Of a stretch of DNA of 64,000 nt, positions 34,901 through 45,245 are shown piece by piece. The translations under genes were made by a program, and so were the position numbers. The stretch comes from Cyanoderma ruficeps. Its lineage: Eukaryota > Chordata > Aves > Passeriformes > Timaliidae. The stretch covers positions 1,425,951-1,489,950 of the forward strand of contig VZDJ01000046.1 of the NCBI GenBank assembly GCA_008694505.1, in the 5' to 3' direction. Below the pieces are notes generated by a model, which was not told where the DNA came from, did no database searches, and saw only the letters and a program-made list of their open reading frames with translations. The first letter of the stretch is position 1. Each line of letters opens with the position of its first letter.

Positions 34901-37105
34901 CACTTCTACTTACAGGAAAATTCTTTTTCTGCTGTACAAAATAAACAAATTATTTTAACCCTTTGCTTTCTGTGAACCACTTCCAAATTATTTCATGGGT
35001 CTGTTTTGAAGCTCCTTCTCTGTGGAGCCATCAACTGCAACTCACTATGACTTCACTCCAGAGCAACATTGGCTTTTGTTTCCAAAATGCTCCAGGAACA
35101 TTGCTCAGAATGTTTCAAAACACTAAACAAATAATGAATGGCCCATCTCAATCATTAAAAACTGATCATTGAGTGAATCACTGTGTTTTTATCTGAGGGA
35201 GCTCATGTTGAAATATGTGTCTTGTTGGTATTTATTCTGGCCTCTGCCAGAGTACCAAACCCAAAACTTCTGAAAATTTATCAGAAATAAATGAAAATAA
35301 ATAGGGTTTTGTTTATTACAACAATGATATTATTGCAGTGATTTTGTTGATAGCTGTTTAAGTTAAAAATTGAATTAAAATTAAATGAATTAATTAAATG
35401 TATGAATTAAAAATTCTGCATTTCAAGTGAGCCCTGGAAAACAAATTTGGAGACATTAATATGGGACAAAGAAATAAATAGTTTCACTCTCTGGGAGAGA
35501 TGAACAGAGCTAGAGATAAGAGTTGCTTGCTCTGTCAGTTCTTCTGTTCTTTTTCCTGTCAATAATCCGATATACCTGGGGGAATCCAGACTGAAGTATG
35601 GTTTCTTTGGTGCATCCAGCACTCCATTCATTTATATAGCTTGAGGTGCTTCTAACCCAAGACAGGTTTCCTGCCTTTTTTTGAGCTCAGAGTTGCCTTT
35701 CCAATGTTTCATTTGCTCAGTTTTCCCAGCAGTCATTCCGTGTGATGGACCTGAGTGCATCCCCAAGTCTGCCTCTATTCCAAACTCTGCACCAGTAGAA
35801 TCATCTCAAAACATTTTGAAGTCAATCTCATGTTAAACTCCATCTATTTCAAATAGCTGAGGCCAAAAGAATTGTTGGAGTTGGCACAGGAGAGGCTAAA
35901 CAAACTGATTTCACTTTCATGTCACCTTTGTTTCCTGGGAAAGTCATGGAATACGTGTTGGTCTGGATCAGGGAACAGGAACAGCGAGCTCTGCACTGCT
36001 CACAGGACAGAGATCTCCTGGAACAAGTAGGTTTGTGGCTTCCAGCAGCAGGAAGAAATTATCCACAAAACAAATCGTGAGCCTGGAGTAAGGTGAGTTT
36101 TGGGACATGCTTTCACCTAGTTGATCTAATCACGGATTAGAATCAGTCTTCCTATAACTGTCCAAAATGGAACATAAAAGGTTTTATTTCAGAACTTGGT
36201 GAAAAGTCCTCTGCAAAAGCTCTCCATCCTTCTGAACCCCCTGATGGGTTTGAATCCTGCTCAGCAAGTGTCCTTCTCTTAGAGGTCTCCAAACAGTAAC
36301 GTGGAGAAAGTTCTAGGAACTCTCTCATCATTATGGAGCCGTTGGTTTCTTTTCTTCCTCTCTGGAATCCCAGGGAAGGGTTAAAGTTTCCAAATGGAAC
36401 GTTTGCCTTTGATTCTTTGCTCAAGCCCTATTTAGCACGGAAGGCCCTGTACCTCAGCACTGACACCTCTCTTTGCAATAAGCTTTGGAAAAATTCCCTG
36501 GGGGAAAGTGCAATTAGAGCAGTAGAGGAACACAGTGACTCAGGACACGCTGTTTGGAGCTGGCAGGAAAAGGACGTTCTGCTGAGGTTGAGAGATGCAG
36601 CAGCAGTGAAGAGAATGAAGAGTCAGAGTGTTTCCCCCCAAAAAATGTGTCCCACTAGGCCTCCAGAAATGCTTGGGCTTCTCATAGCTCATTTTGCACT
36701 CTGTTGTCTCTCTGATCAATATCCAGCCACATGGAAATAGCTCTGCACTTGTCTTTTAACTGTGGAATTTTCCCCACACCCAAATCGAGTGACGCTGACT
36801 GTCAAAAGTTTCTGAATATTGTGTTTTGCTCACAAAACACTGGCATCTCTGGGGCTTCAGGAAAAGCTTAAAATTGTGGATCCCAAGCCCAGGTGAGGCA
36901 CTACAACCATCCTGAGGCCCAAGGAGAACGCTGGTGTTCTCAAAGGAACTGTTCTACCTGCAGCTTGTTTGAGAGGTTACCAACAGATCTCCTGGGAGAT
37001 AAGAAAGGGAAAGAAAACTGCTATTCCCTTTTTGTTGCCTGTTTCCAGAGCTGTTGGATATCCTTGAAAAGAGCTGAATCCTCTCGGATCCTGGGCTATC
37101 AGGGT
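34901..37105. other. Long unannotated stretch
   Basis: No repeat family or exon is recognised. The open frame at 36333-36740 (135 codons) has no domain. Confidence 0.55.
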
Positions 37106-37675
37106 TGTTGAGACTGGACCACTGAGAGAGGTTAAAGGGATGATTTATTGCTCTTATCTTCTTCCAGCCTCATGAGAGGGTGAGAACGTCTTTACATCGA
37201 AAGTCAGAGGTCCCAAGATCTCTAGCAACAATGCCTTTTAAAGATTTATTAGTCAATAAACTGCTGCCACGAAGTTTGCTACTGTTTTCACGCCAATCAC
37301 CGAATATTTTGCTTTACATGTTTTGCCGCAGTGCGGATTTTCTTCACCAATCATATAACCACACACAAACCTACAGTACTACACCCCAAAACTTCTTTGT
37401 AACTACTTCTATATCTAAACTTCAAAACTTTCCACTTCTTAGCTTGGCATGTTTCTGCTTAAACTACTAATCCACATTCTTGCTTCTGGTCTCTAAATCT
37501 GGAAGCCTTTTCCAAGATCTCAGATCAAATCCTGTATTCGTTTCTATGTCTGGGCCTGCAGGAACAAAGTTTTGAGAGTTTTCTGTGGTTTTTTTTGATT
37601 TCCCACACTGGGCCCATGCTGAGAGCTGCCTGGGCAGTAAGTCCTGGTGGCTGGGAGGATGTGGAAGCTGTGACA
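37106..37675 (-). mobile_element. Probable LTR (about 570 bp)
   Basis: The plus strand begins tgttgagactgg and a candidate far end is ctgtgaca, giving TG...CA termini. On the minus strand an aataaa signal (plus 37144-37149) lies about 40 bp from the 3' end. The AT-rich middle ('aaactactaatccacattct') resembles songbird ERV LTR sequence from memory. No target-site duplication was found with these ends, so the boundaries are provisional. Confidence 0.6.
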
Positions 37676-38488
37676 TCTGAGAGGTTGCTCATGGAGGACA
37701 AGCCTAGAGCTTTATCTTTCTCTTGCTAATAGATTTTTGATTTTGCCCTTCCTATGATTCTTTTTTGACTGCACGCTTCAGAAAAATGTATCTAGAGCTC
37801 TAGTAGGGATAATTCCCCAAAGGACAGCTCCTACTAACCTTAAACACATGGCAGCTGTGTAGGAAGCAGGAGAAAGAGCAGGTGAATCACTGTTGAGAAG
37901 TTTTTGACGTTTGGTGTTTTATGGGCTGTAAAATGTGGCTACTTCTGAGAACACTGATGAGATCAAATTCTTCTCCTTCATTAGTCCCGTTTTCCCACTG
38001 AATCTCCTTCTGGTCTTGGTCATGTTTCTGTTCATAAGCTCTGCCAGTAGCTGGTGGCCATTTGCTATCAGAGGCAGGAACTTCTCAAGCTGTATCCATG
38101 TATTTATCCCAGAAAACAATCTCACATGATCTTAAAATACCCATTAATAATCTCAGTGCCCAAATATCAAAACCTGATTTATTTAAATTCTCGCATTTGA
38201 ATATGAGTAATGTTTGTCCATTAAGGTTCTCCTGAAGTGATGCCATTCTCAGGTTATTACCTGGTGAGGAAATTTCAGAAATAAGGAAACGTGCAGTTAT
38301 CCAAAGAGAGAAACAGAGCAGCACTGGGGGCTTTAGTTAAGCAGTCTGACAGCAAAAGACCATTGAGAGATGGGAATGGAAAGGAGGATAAAAACTCTTT
38401 AAAGCACCCTTCTCCATCTTATACTTTTAATTGGAGGTGAATATAAGTGAAAAACACTGTCAGCAATGGAATATTCAACATCCCACAG
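37676..38488. other. Unannotated non-coding stretch
   Basis: No repeat family or exon is recognised. Confidence 0.5.
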
Positions 38489-38780
38489 GGAATTTTTGCA
38501 CAGCCATGGAGTGACAGGACCAGGGTGAATGCCTTCAAACACATAGAGGTAGATTTAGATGAGGTGTTAGGAAGAAATTCTTGGCTGGGAGGGTGGGGAG
38601 GCCCTGACACAGGGTGCCCAGAGAAGCTGTGGCTGCCCCTGGATCCCTGGAAGTGTCCAAGGGCAGACTGGACAGGGCTTGGAGCAGCCTGGGATAGTGG
38701 AAGGTGTCCCTGCCCATGGCAGGGGGACAAAAATTAGATAGCCTTGAATTTCCCTTCCAACCTGAACCAATTCTTACCTG
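38489..38780 (+). mobile_element. CR1 LINE 3' fragment
   Basis: The sense-orientation blocks are 'catggagtgacaggaccagg', 'cagagaagctgtggctgccc', 'ggcttggagcagcctgggat' and 'gaaggtgtccctgcccatgg'. The terminus is somewhat diverged (ccaacctgaaccaattct). It lies about 90 bp upstream of the LTR at 38868. Confidence 0.95.
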
Positions 38781-38867
38781 TTCCTTGAACACAACAGAAT
38801 TTAATTGCCCCATTTCAAGTGTTTAATTGTAGAAGAACGGGAAATGGAAACTCCTGGGTGACACTGG

Positions 38868-39445
38868 TGTCCTGGGTTGATGGTGCCCTCTATCCCAATC
38901 GTGCAGCTTTGTCCTTTCTGTTTTATATTGTTATGTCTACCAGCCGCCCCCCTGTCCCCCTCGGTGGGCTGGTTTTGCCGGGGTGGGGCTGCTGCTGCGG
39001 GCTTTTTGCTGCTGTTGCTGCTGGCTTTGCCTCTGCTAGCGTTTGCTGCTTTTGCTGGCTTTCGCTGCTTCCGTTTTTTTTTCTTTTCCCCTTTTTTTCC
39101 CNNNNNNNNCCCCCCCGTCCCCCCCCCGTCCCCCCTTCCTCGAAGATCGTTGGACCAGCTCCGGACCTGACCTGGGAATATCTGAGGATCTCCGGGGCCC
39201 GCGAGAGAAGCTCTGCGCCCTCCCTTTACAGCGACCACCTGAGTACCATCTGGGGCTGTTTTCTTTTCCCTTGTGTTGGGGAGTGTTTTTTTTTTCCTTT
39301 GTTTATTGTCAATAAACAGGTTTTTTCCACTTTTCCTCCGAGGAATTCCTTCCCAAACCCAGGGCTGGGGGGAGGGGTGGTGGAGGTTTGTTTTCTAGGG
39401 GGCTCCTTTTGGAGGTTCTCCCCTAATCTATTCTAAACCAGGACA
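38868..39445 (+). mobile_element. Solo LTR with 8-bp inverted ends, 5-bp TSD
   Basis: The element starts tgtcctgg and ends ccaggaca, a perfect 8-bp terminal inverted repeat. It is flanked by identical actgg pentamers (38863-38867 and 39446-39450). A 5-bp duplication is typical of ERVL-type and some other retroviral classes. An aataaa poly(A) signal is at 39311-39316. The middle has CTG-rich and polypyrimidine/C-rich sequence containing an 8-N gap (39102-39109), so the true length is uncertain. Open frames across it, including lysine/alanine-rich minus-strand ones, are composition artefacts. Confidence 0.92.
39102..39109. other. Assembly gap (8 N)
   Basis: Eight undetermined bases lie between a T/C-rich run and a C-rich run inside the LTR at 38868-39445. 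The homopolymers are the likely cause. Confidence 0.98.
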
Positions 39446-39450
39446 ACTGG

Positions 39451-40070
39451 AAATGGTGTGGAGACCACGGACCACAGTAGAGGATAAAGGGCTTAGAAAC
39501 AACAGGGGCAAATGAACAACAAAGAGGAGGAGGGTCACAGGCAAGCCTCTGAAATATTTAATTGCAAGCTGAACCTTCATTTATTTAGAGACAATGTAGA
39601 TCTGTGTCACTGAACTCTCTGCAAATTGCCATGGGGTCTTTCTAATGCCCACTGGGCCTGAGCTCAGCAACGTGATGGATTGTTCAATTTACTGAGTAAA
39701 CCAAGGGCTCTCCGTGAATTTTAGATGCTAATCTTCTGATTGAACTCCATTGCCAGAGAGACCTGCCCTACAAAGTTTGCTAATAAGAATTGATCCAACT
39801 GTTGATAAGGATTTAAAAGGTTGATGCAGGATATTAGCCACGTATTGAACTTAGCTTCTCCCCAGCTACTGTTACAGGAAAAGTGTAAGGCTGTTTTAAA
39901 GCTGCTAAAAATTAATAGATATCATCTCTACCATGAAGTGACATCATTAATGTGTCATTAAGTTAGGGGACACCTTCATGTGAAATCATGAACATGTGAG
40001 ATGTGAGAGAGAATAAAAAAGTACATGCCACTGATGTGGATATTGAGTCACATGTTTTTCCCTGTTGCCC
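39451..40070. other. Unannotated non-coding stretch
   Basis: No repeat family or exon is recognised. Confidence 0.5.
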
Positions 40071-40272
40071 TTCCAGCAGGAATTTCTTCACAGAAAGGGT
40101 TGTGAAGCATTGGAAGGGGCTGCCCAAGGAAGAGGTGGAGTGTCCACCCCTGGAGGTGTCCAAGGAAGGCCTGGAGGTGGCACTCAGTGTTCTGGGCAGG
40201 TGACAAGGTGGGGATCAGGCACAGCTTGGCCTCGATGGCCTGAGAGATCTGTTCCAACCTAAATGATTCTGA
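40071..40272 (+). mobile_element. CR1 LINE 3' fragment, diverged subfamily
   Basis: The sense-strand blocks are 'gggttgtgaagcattggaag', 'gggctgcccaaggaagaggt', 'cacccctggaggtgtccaag' and a 'ttccaacctaaatgattctg' terminus. It belongs to an older CR1 group than the 'accattctgtg' copies. Confidence 0.85.
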
Positions 40273-40441
40273 GAGTTTTAAAAGTGAAGATACAAATTTC
40301 GAAAATTCTGAGGAAAGGGATTCCCTAAGGGGCTTAGAGGAGATTCCAAACTGAACCCTGCTCTGATCTATCAGTGTCATCATGGTTTAAATTACCCTGG
40401 GTGGGCCAGGTGGCCTCAATGCCAAAATCGATGTTGTGTTG

Positions 40442-40728
40442 TGTCGCCCTGAATTTTCTGCCTTCTGTCTTCGTGCTGCGGATTCTCACGCACCTTCATG
40501 TAAACAATGTGCATTTTTAGAATGTTTACATAATTCTCCTCTGAGAGAAGAGATGATTGATGGTGATGTCCACCATCCAGGTTAAAGAGGTGGCGACCTG
40601 TGTAGCCAATCTCTTGACCTTTGTACAAATATAAATGGAGTCAGATTTTTGTAATAAAGAGTTAGTTCCCTTGAACTGCTGCTGGTGTGGCCTCATCTTT
40701 CTGGGACATCCTAGCCTCAGCAATCACA
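40442..40728 (+). mobile_element. Solo LTR, small ERVK-like family, copy 3
   Basis: This 287-bp element begins tgtcgccctg and ends caatcaca. It is flanked by identical 6-bp repeats gtgttg (40436-40441 and 40729-40734). It is most similar to the copy at 2426-2728, sharing 'ttttctgccttctgtcttcg', 'gtccaccatccaggt' and 'cccttgaactgctgctggtg', and less similar to the one at 10113. A taataaag signal sits near the 3' third. It is shorter than the others because of small deletions near its end. No internal sequence is attached. Confidence 0.94.
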
Positions 40729-40954
40729 GTGTTGCACCTTACATGTCCAAAAAGCTGAGGACCTTTCCTTCCTGCAATTTTGCAAAAAAGAAAAGTCCAT
40801 CAACATGATTTTCTTGGTGCTGTGGCAAGTCAGACCCAGGCATTAGGATTCGGGTGTTTATTCCAAGGGGTGTAATGGGGAAAATCATGAACATATCTCT
40901 CAGCAGCCTCCCAAAGGAGTCTGCTGCTGTTGTGGAGAAAAATCCTCCGCATCC

Positions 40955-41142
40955 ACAGGTTTTTTGAACACTTCCAGGGATGATGATTCCACCACTGCTC
41001 TGCACAGCCTGTTCCAATGTCTGACCATCCTTACAGTGAAGAAATTTTCCCCAATAGCCAATCTAAACCTTGCCTGGTGGGAATTTGAGGATGTTTCCTC
41101 TGGTTCCATCACTTTTTTTACCTGGGAGAAGAGACCTGAGTT
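40955..41142 (-). mobile_element. CR1 LINE fragment, diverged
   Basis: The plus strand reads 'ttgaacacttccagggatga', 'tgattccaccactgctctgc', 'cagcctgttccaatgtctga' and 'cagtgaagaaattttcccca'. It is the reverse complement of the CR1 region about 100-300 bp from the 3' end. The 3' terminus itself is missing. Confidence 0.88.
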
Positions 41143-43474
41143 ATATCTTGGGAGAACTCAGTGGTTTTTTTTCTGTTTCTTCTTTGCTTATTACTCCTAA
41201 AAGAGATGGGGAAGGACAACTGAAGAAGAGACATAAAAAACCCCAAAGTAACTGTCTTTTGTTGAAAATCAAGACAATTCAGATGTCAGGTTACTATTAG
41301 GGAATTTTAAGAGCTTTCTTAATTAGTCGTATGTTAGAAGGCAGTAATTAGTATGTGTGCAGCACCAGTCACTTCATCAAAAATTGATTTGGTTTAATTA
41401 GATTTACACATCTGCCATTTCTCTAAACCCTGGTGTAATTTGAGGCTGTGGGTGGGCCTCCACATCCCTAAATCAGAAGGTGGAAAACAGACATGGTGAC
41501 CTATAGCAAGATTTTCTAAATCTGGTGGAGCGCAGCAGAGTCACAACCAACACTCACATCCCACAGTTCCTGCAGACTTATCCCACATAAATTGAGTCTG
41601 ATTTTCCTTCACTAATTCTGGACTCAGCCACAACTAAGCTGGTTTGAGCACCCAGAAGATCTCAATGGATGGACACCAAGTTTCTGGGATGATGATTTTT
41701 TTCTTTTATTGAAGGGATCTGTAAAGGTCAATGTTCTCAGAGTCAGAGCAAACAACATTTACTTGAGCAAATATTCAACTGGATACGCTGAGATGAGAAA
41801 ATTATCAATTAACGCTAAAAAAATCCATATCAGTCAATGGAAGAGAGTGAAAAAAAACCCTGAGGAATGTGCCTTATCAACACTGAGATTTATGGATGGT
41901 TTGTTAATAGATTTTTCCTTAAAACTCAAATTACAACAAGAACTGATATCCAGAGGAGTAATCACAGCAGGCAGGATCAGAGATTCTAAATAAAACGAAG
42001 GGATTACAAACCTTTTTTGTTTGCCAGGATCCTCCTGGTGTTCTCAGTAAATCCATGGAAGTTTCTCAACGTAGAAGTCAAAAATGGACTAACAGCTCTC
42101 AGATATTTGCTTCTTGAGTCTACCAAAAGAGAAATGCAAAATTAACAGTTTGGATGCAGCTCTCCAACCTGAGTCATTCCAGGATTGTAAGGGACAAGAG
42201 GTGGCTGAGATTAGGAGGGGACAGGTTTGGTCCATATTGCAGAGAGGAATCTTCTGAGAACTTTGCTGGGCTTTGTAATAAAGCGTTTTTCATGCTGTGT
42301 ATGTTCATCCAAGAAAATTGCTTGTTGCATGGAAATTACCCACAAATTGCCTGTATTGCATATGGTGGCTGACACAAACAACCCCAGTTTTCTATATTCC
42401 CTAAGTCCAGACAAGAAAGACTGGGATTTTTCTTTAAATTTATCATTTATGCTTCACGTGATAAAAATAAGAATAAAAACAAAAATCAACATAAACATAA
42501 ATATAAACATAAACATAATAAAAATAAAGCTTTATGTTTCTGTGTTTGAAGTCTGTCCTAGCAATCATCGAGATTCAAAGAAGCCTGTCTAGCAATAAAT
42601 TTTTTGGGTAGCCCTGACATATCACGTTTATATTATGACATCTCCAAATTTTTAATGGCAGTTTGAGTCATGTCTCTATTTTGATTGAAAGGCTAAAATA
42701 TGAGATAAGACCTTGGGGAAAAAACCCTTCATTCAATCATAAAATCTGCTTTGATGCACCTGGAATCACCTTTCTGGCCACGTAGGGAATGATTTTGCTC
42801 TCTCCCTTACACCTTCTAAAAACTGGAAATGGTTTTGTGATAGAGATTCTAACCTGAAAACTACCAGTGCTCAAATCTGATTATGGCAGAAATCTTTGGC
42901 TGAAGGATGTCTCAGAAAGATGACCCTGAACTCTGAGTTTTGATTCTTGTCTTTGGGAGATGTTTTCAGAGAGACGAAAAGAACCCCAAACAAACCCCCA
43001 ATCCTATGCATCCCTCTAAAACCATTCCTTCCATTAAAGGGAAATTTCAAGGTGATAGAGGTGTGATATCTCAGCTGTGTCTCTGGGTTTTCCAGACCTG
43101 TGAATAAGATTTGGAGCACAATTCATCCCATCCTAAAAGGCATCCAAAATAGGCCCAAAGAGCTGCACCTTAGAGGTTTCCATTCCTTTCCCCTGAGTGG
43201 CCACAGGGGAGTCAGGGGTGACTATTCTGTGGGTAAATGTTTATTTCAGCTGGGTTATGACACATGAGTCAGGTCTAACCACGTAATCAGGATGCTTTCA
43301 TTAACTAAAGGAGATGAATAAGCATTTTATCTGAATAGATTACCTGGGTAAAACCTCTATTTCTGACTGTTCGGTGTAGATGAAAACCAGACTTTGACAA
43401 GCCTGGATAGCAAAGAGGTTGAAACACTTATTTTGTCTTGAATTTTGTTTTATGTGAATAACTCTTGTGTATCA
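41143..43474. other. Unannotated stretch with A-rich tract
   Basis: Besides the A-rich tract at 42461-42529, no repeat family or exon is recognised. Confidence 0.55.
42461..42529 (+). repeat. A-rich low-complexity tract (ataaac)n
   Basis: Degenerate repeats of ataaac, aaaaat and ataaaa run through this interval. The encoded INININI-like frame is an artefact. Confidence 0.9.
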
Positions 43475-43592
43475 TGTGGGATGGAGCTTGGAGCAGCCTG
43501 GGATAGTGGAAGACATCCCTGCCCGTGGCAGAGGGTTGGAACTGGCTGATCTTTCAGGTCCCTTCCAACCCATTCCAGGATTCTGTGATCAC
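43475..43592 (+). mobile_element. CR1 LINE 3' fragment
   Basis: The sense strand reads 'gggatggagcttggagcagc', 'ctgggatagtggaagacatc', 'ggttggaactggctgatctt' and 'cccttccaacccattccagg', ending in attctgtgatcacagagg. Confidence 0.93.
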
Positions 43593-44009
43593 AGAGGTGT
43601 GATTTCGAGCGCTGATCTGACGACAGCAATCAGAAAGTTTGGTTTGGCTCAGAATAAATTTACTGGGAAAAAGGAGTTTTGCAGAGAATATTGTTATAAA
43701 CTGAGGCTCTGTGACTGCAGTTCACAATAAGTTGTCAAATGTAAGTGCTGTTATGATCCTGAAAACAAATTAATAATGCAGAACATAATAAAAATATATA
43801 CCCATGGCTACTTCTTGCTGCTGGGAATGACTGGTCAGTGAAACTGGACAGTCCTGTCCTCAGTCAAAAGCTTTGAGCAGCCTGTGTCCCTCTTCCTAAT
43901 CTAGAAAAGAAAAAAGTAATTCAAAATTTAAGTAAGAACTTACCTATTTCAAAACAATTAATAAGTTAAAGAGTGGATATTCTTCAGGGATTGTCTTTAA
44001 TTAAAGTCT
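43593..44009. other. Unannotated non-coding stretch
   Basis: No repeat family or exon is recognised. Confidence 0.5.
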
Positions 44010-44097
44010 GCTTTTTCTCTTTTTCTTTTTCTTTTTCTTTTTCTTTTTCTTTTTCTTTTTCTTTTTCTTTTTCTTTTTCTTTTTCTTTTTCTTTTTT
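44010..44097 (+). repeat. (TTTTTC)n hexanucleotide array
   Basis: About 88 bases are pure pyrimidine, and from 44021 onward the tttttc period is nearly perfect (about 13 units). The FSFSFS frame across it is an artefact. Confidence 0.97.
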
Positions 44098-44544
44098 CCA
44101 AACCTCTCAACTAGGTCCAGTCTACCAGGAGGAGCCAGACAGATCACAGTGTGTGGAGATGGAGGGAAACAAACCCATTCTCACAACCTGGTTTTAATGA
44201 AGCAAAACATTCCTTCAATGCCTGCTGGCTAGATGGTGACAGGGATAATTTGTCCCGTGCAACACAATTATCACAAGTAAGGGCAGAGGACGCCTCATGT
44301 ATCCCATGAAAATAAACATTTCTTCCACATCACAGTAAAGGTTGCCAGGTAGAGAACCTGGAAGGACAATCTGGATTGTCAGCTGGCGTGTGCAGAGTGG
44401 CTCTGTGATAAAGGACACATTTCTCATCTTCCTGGAGGGGAAAAATCTCCCAGGGAAGCAACAAACCTGGCAGGACCTGTCTTGGACCTGCACATCCATG
44501 AGCATCCTGAGATGCATTGGATTCCAAGTTATTGCTGTCACTGA

Positions 44545-44627
44545 GATCACAGACTCGCAGAATTTTGGAATGGTTTGGGTTGGAAGGGGCCTTAAAGATC
44601 ATCCAGCTCCACCTTCACTATCCCGGA
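44545..44627 (-). mobile_element. CR1 3' end, left part of split copy
   Basis: The plus strand reads tcgcagaattttggaatggt, 'ttgggttggaaggggcctta' and 'aagatcatccagctccacct', then 'tcactatcccgga' where the LTR begins. The CR1 sequence resumes at 45121. Confidence 0.9.
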
Positions 44628-45120
44628 TGTTGCACTGCACCAAACAAATGATTCTCTATAAGGAGAAGGGTTCCAGTTTCACCCAGGACCTTGTAAGGGA
44701 GAAACGCCAGAAACTTTTTTCATTTTCCTGACAGTAATTGGCTCAATGACAGGATAAAAACACTGATCAGTCTCTTCAGCTGTTCCTCGGAAATGTAGCT
44801 GGTTTCTATTGGCAGCAAGCCAAATTGTCCCTCCTAAAACATTAAGTATTTAAGAAGGAGCACAGAGGTGCTCAAGTGCACCTTTTTGGACTGCCTTAGC
44901 CAGTGCAAGAGTTCTCTCTACACTGTGCTCGACTTATATTTCTTTTGCTTGACACTGTTTGTTATTTTTGTCATTATTAAAACTCTTTTCTTTTACAAAG
45001 CAGGTCCGGAGAAGTTGTCTCACTATTATTAAGCCACTCTGGGGGGTTGCAGGTCAATCCTCAGACTTGATACATCTTCAGAGGGTTCATTACACTCTGC
45101 CCAGGTGTGAGACTGTGTCA
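44628..45120 (+). mobile_element. LTR inserted into CR1
   Basis: This 493-bp segment begins tgttgcactg and ends ctgtgtca. It sits between two halves of one CR1: 'tatcccgga' on the left and 'cccaggtgatcc' on the right, which in an intact CR1 would be a single 'tatcccaggttgctcc'. The flanking hexamers cccgga and cccagg may be a decayed 6-bp duplication. A tatttaag TATA-like box (44847-44854) and an attaaaa signal (44976-44982) are spaced as in a compact LTR. No related copy is in the window and the terminal inverted repeat is only TG/CA, so the family is unknown. Confidence 0.7.
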
Positions 45121-45245
45121 CCCAGGTGATCCAATCCCAGTCCAACCTGGCCTTGGCCACTTCCAGGGATCCAGGGGCAGCCTCAGCTTCTCTGGGAAAT
45201 CCATTCCAGGGCCTCCCCACCCTCACAGGGAAGAACTCCAGCAGG
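45121..45245 (-). mobile_element. CR1, right part of split copy
   Basis: The plus strand reads 'cccagtccaacctggccttg', 'gccacttccagggatccagg', 'ggcagcctcagcttctctgg' and 'ggcctccccaccctcacagg'. It continues in CR1 order from the fragment at 44545-44627. Confidence 0.93.

Noticed and set aside
38801..39436. Large open frames on both strands (up to 205 codons)
   Set aside because: They lie in an LTR with CTG/poly-C composition and span an 8-N gap, so the frame is undefined.
43973..44197. FSFSFS-rich frame
   Set aside because: Translation of the TTTTTC hexanucleotide array.
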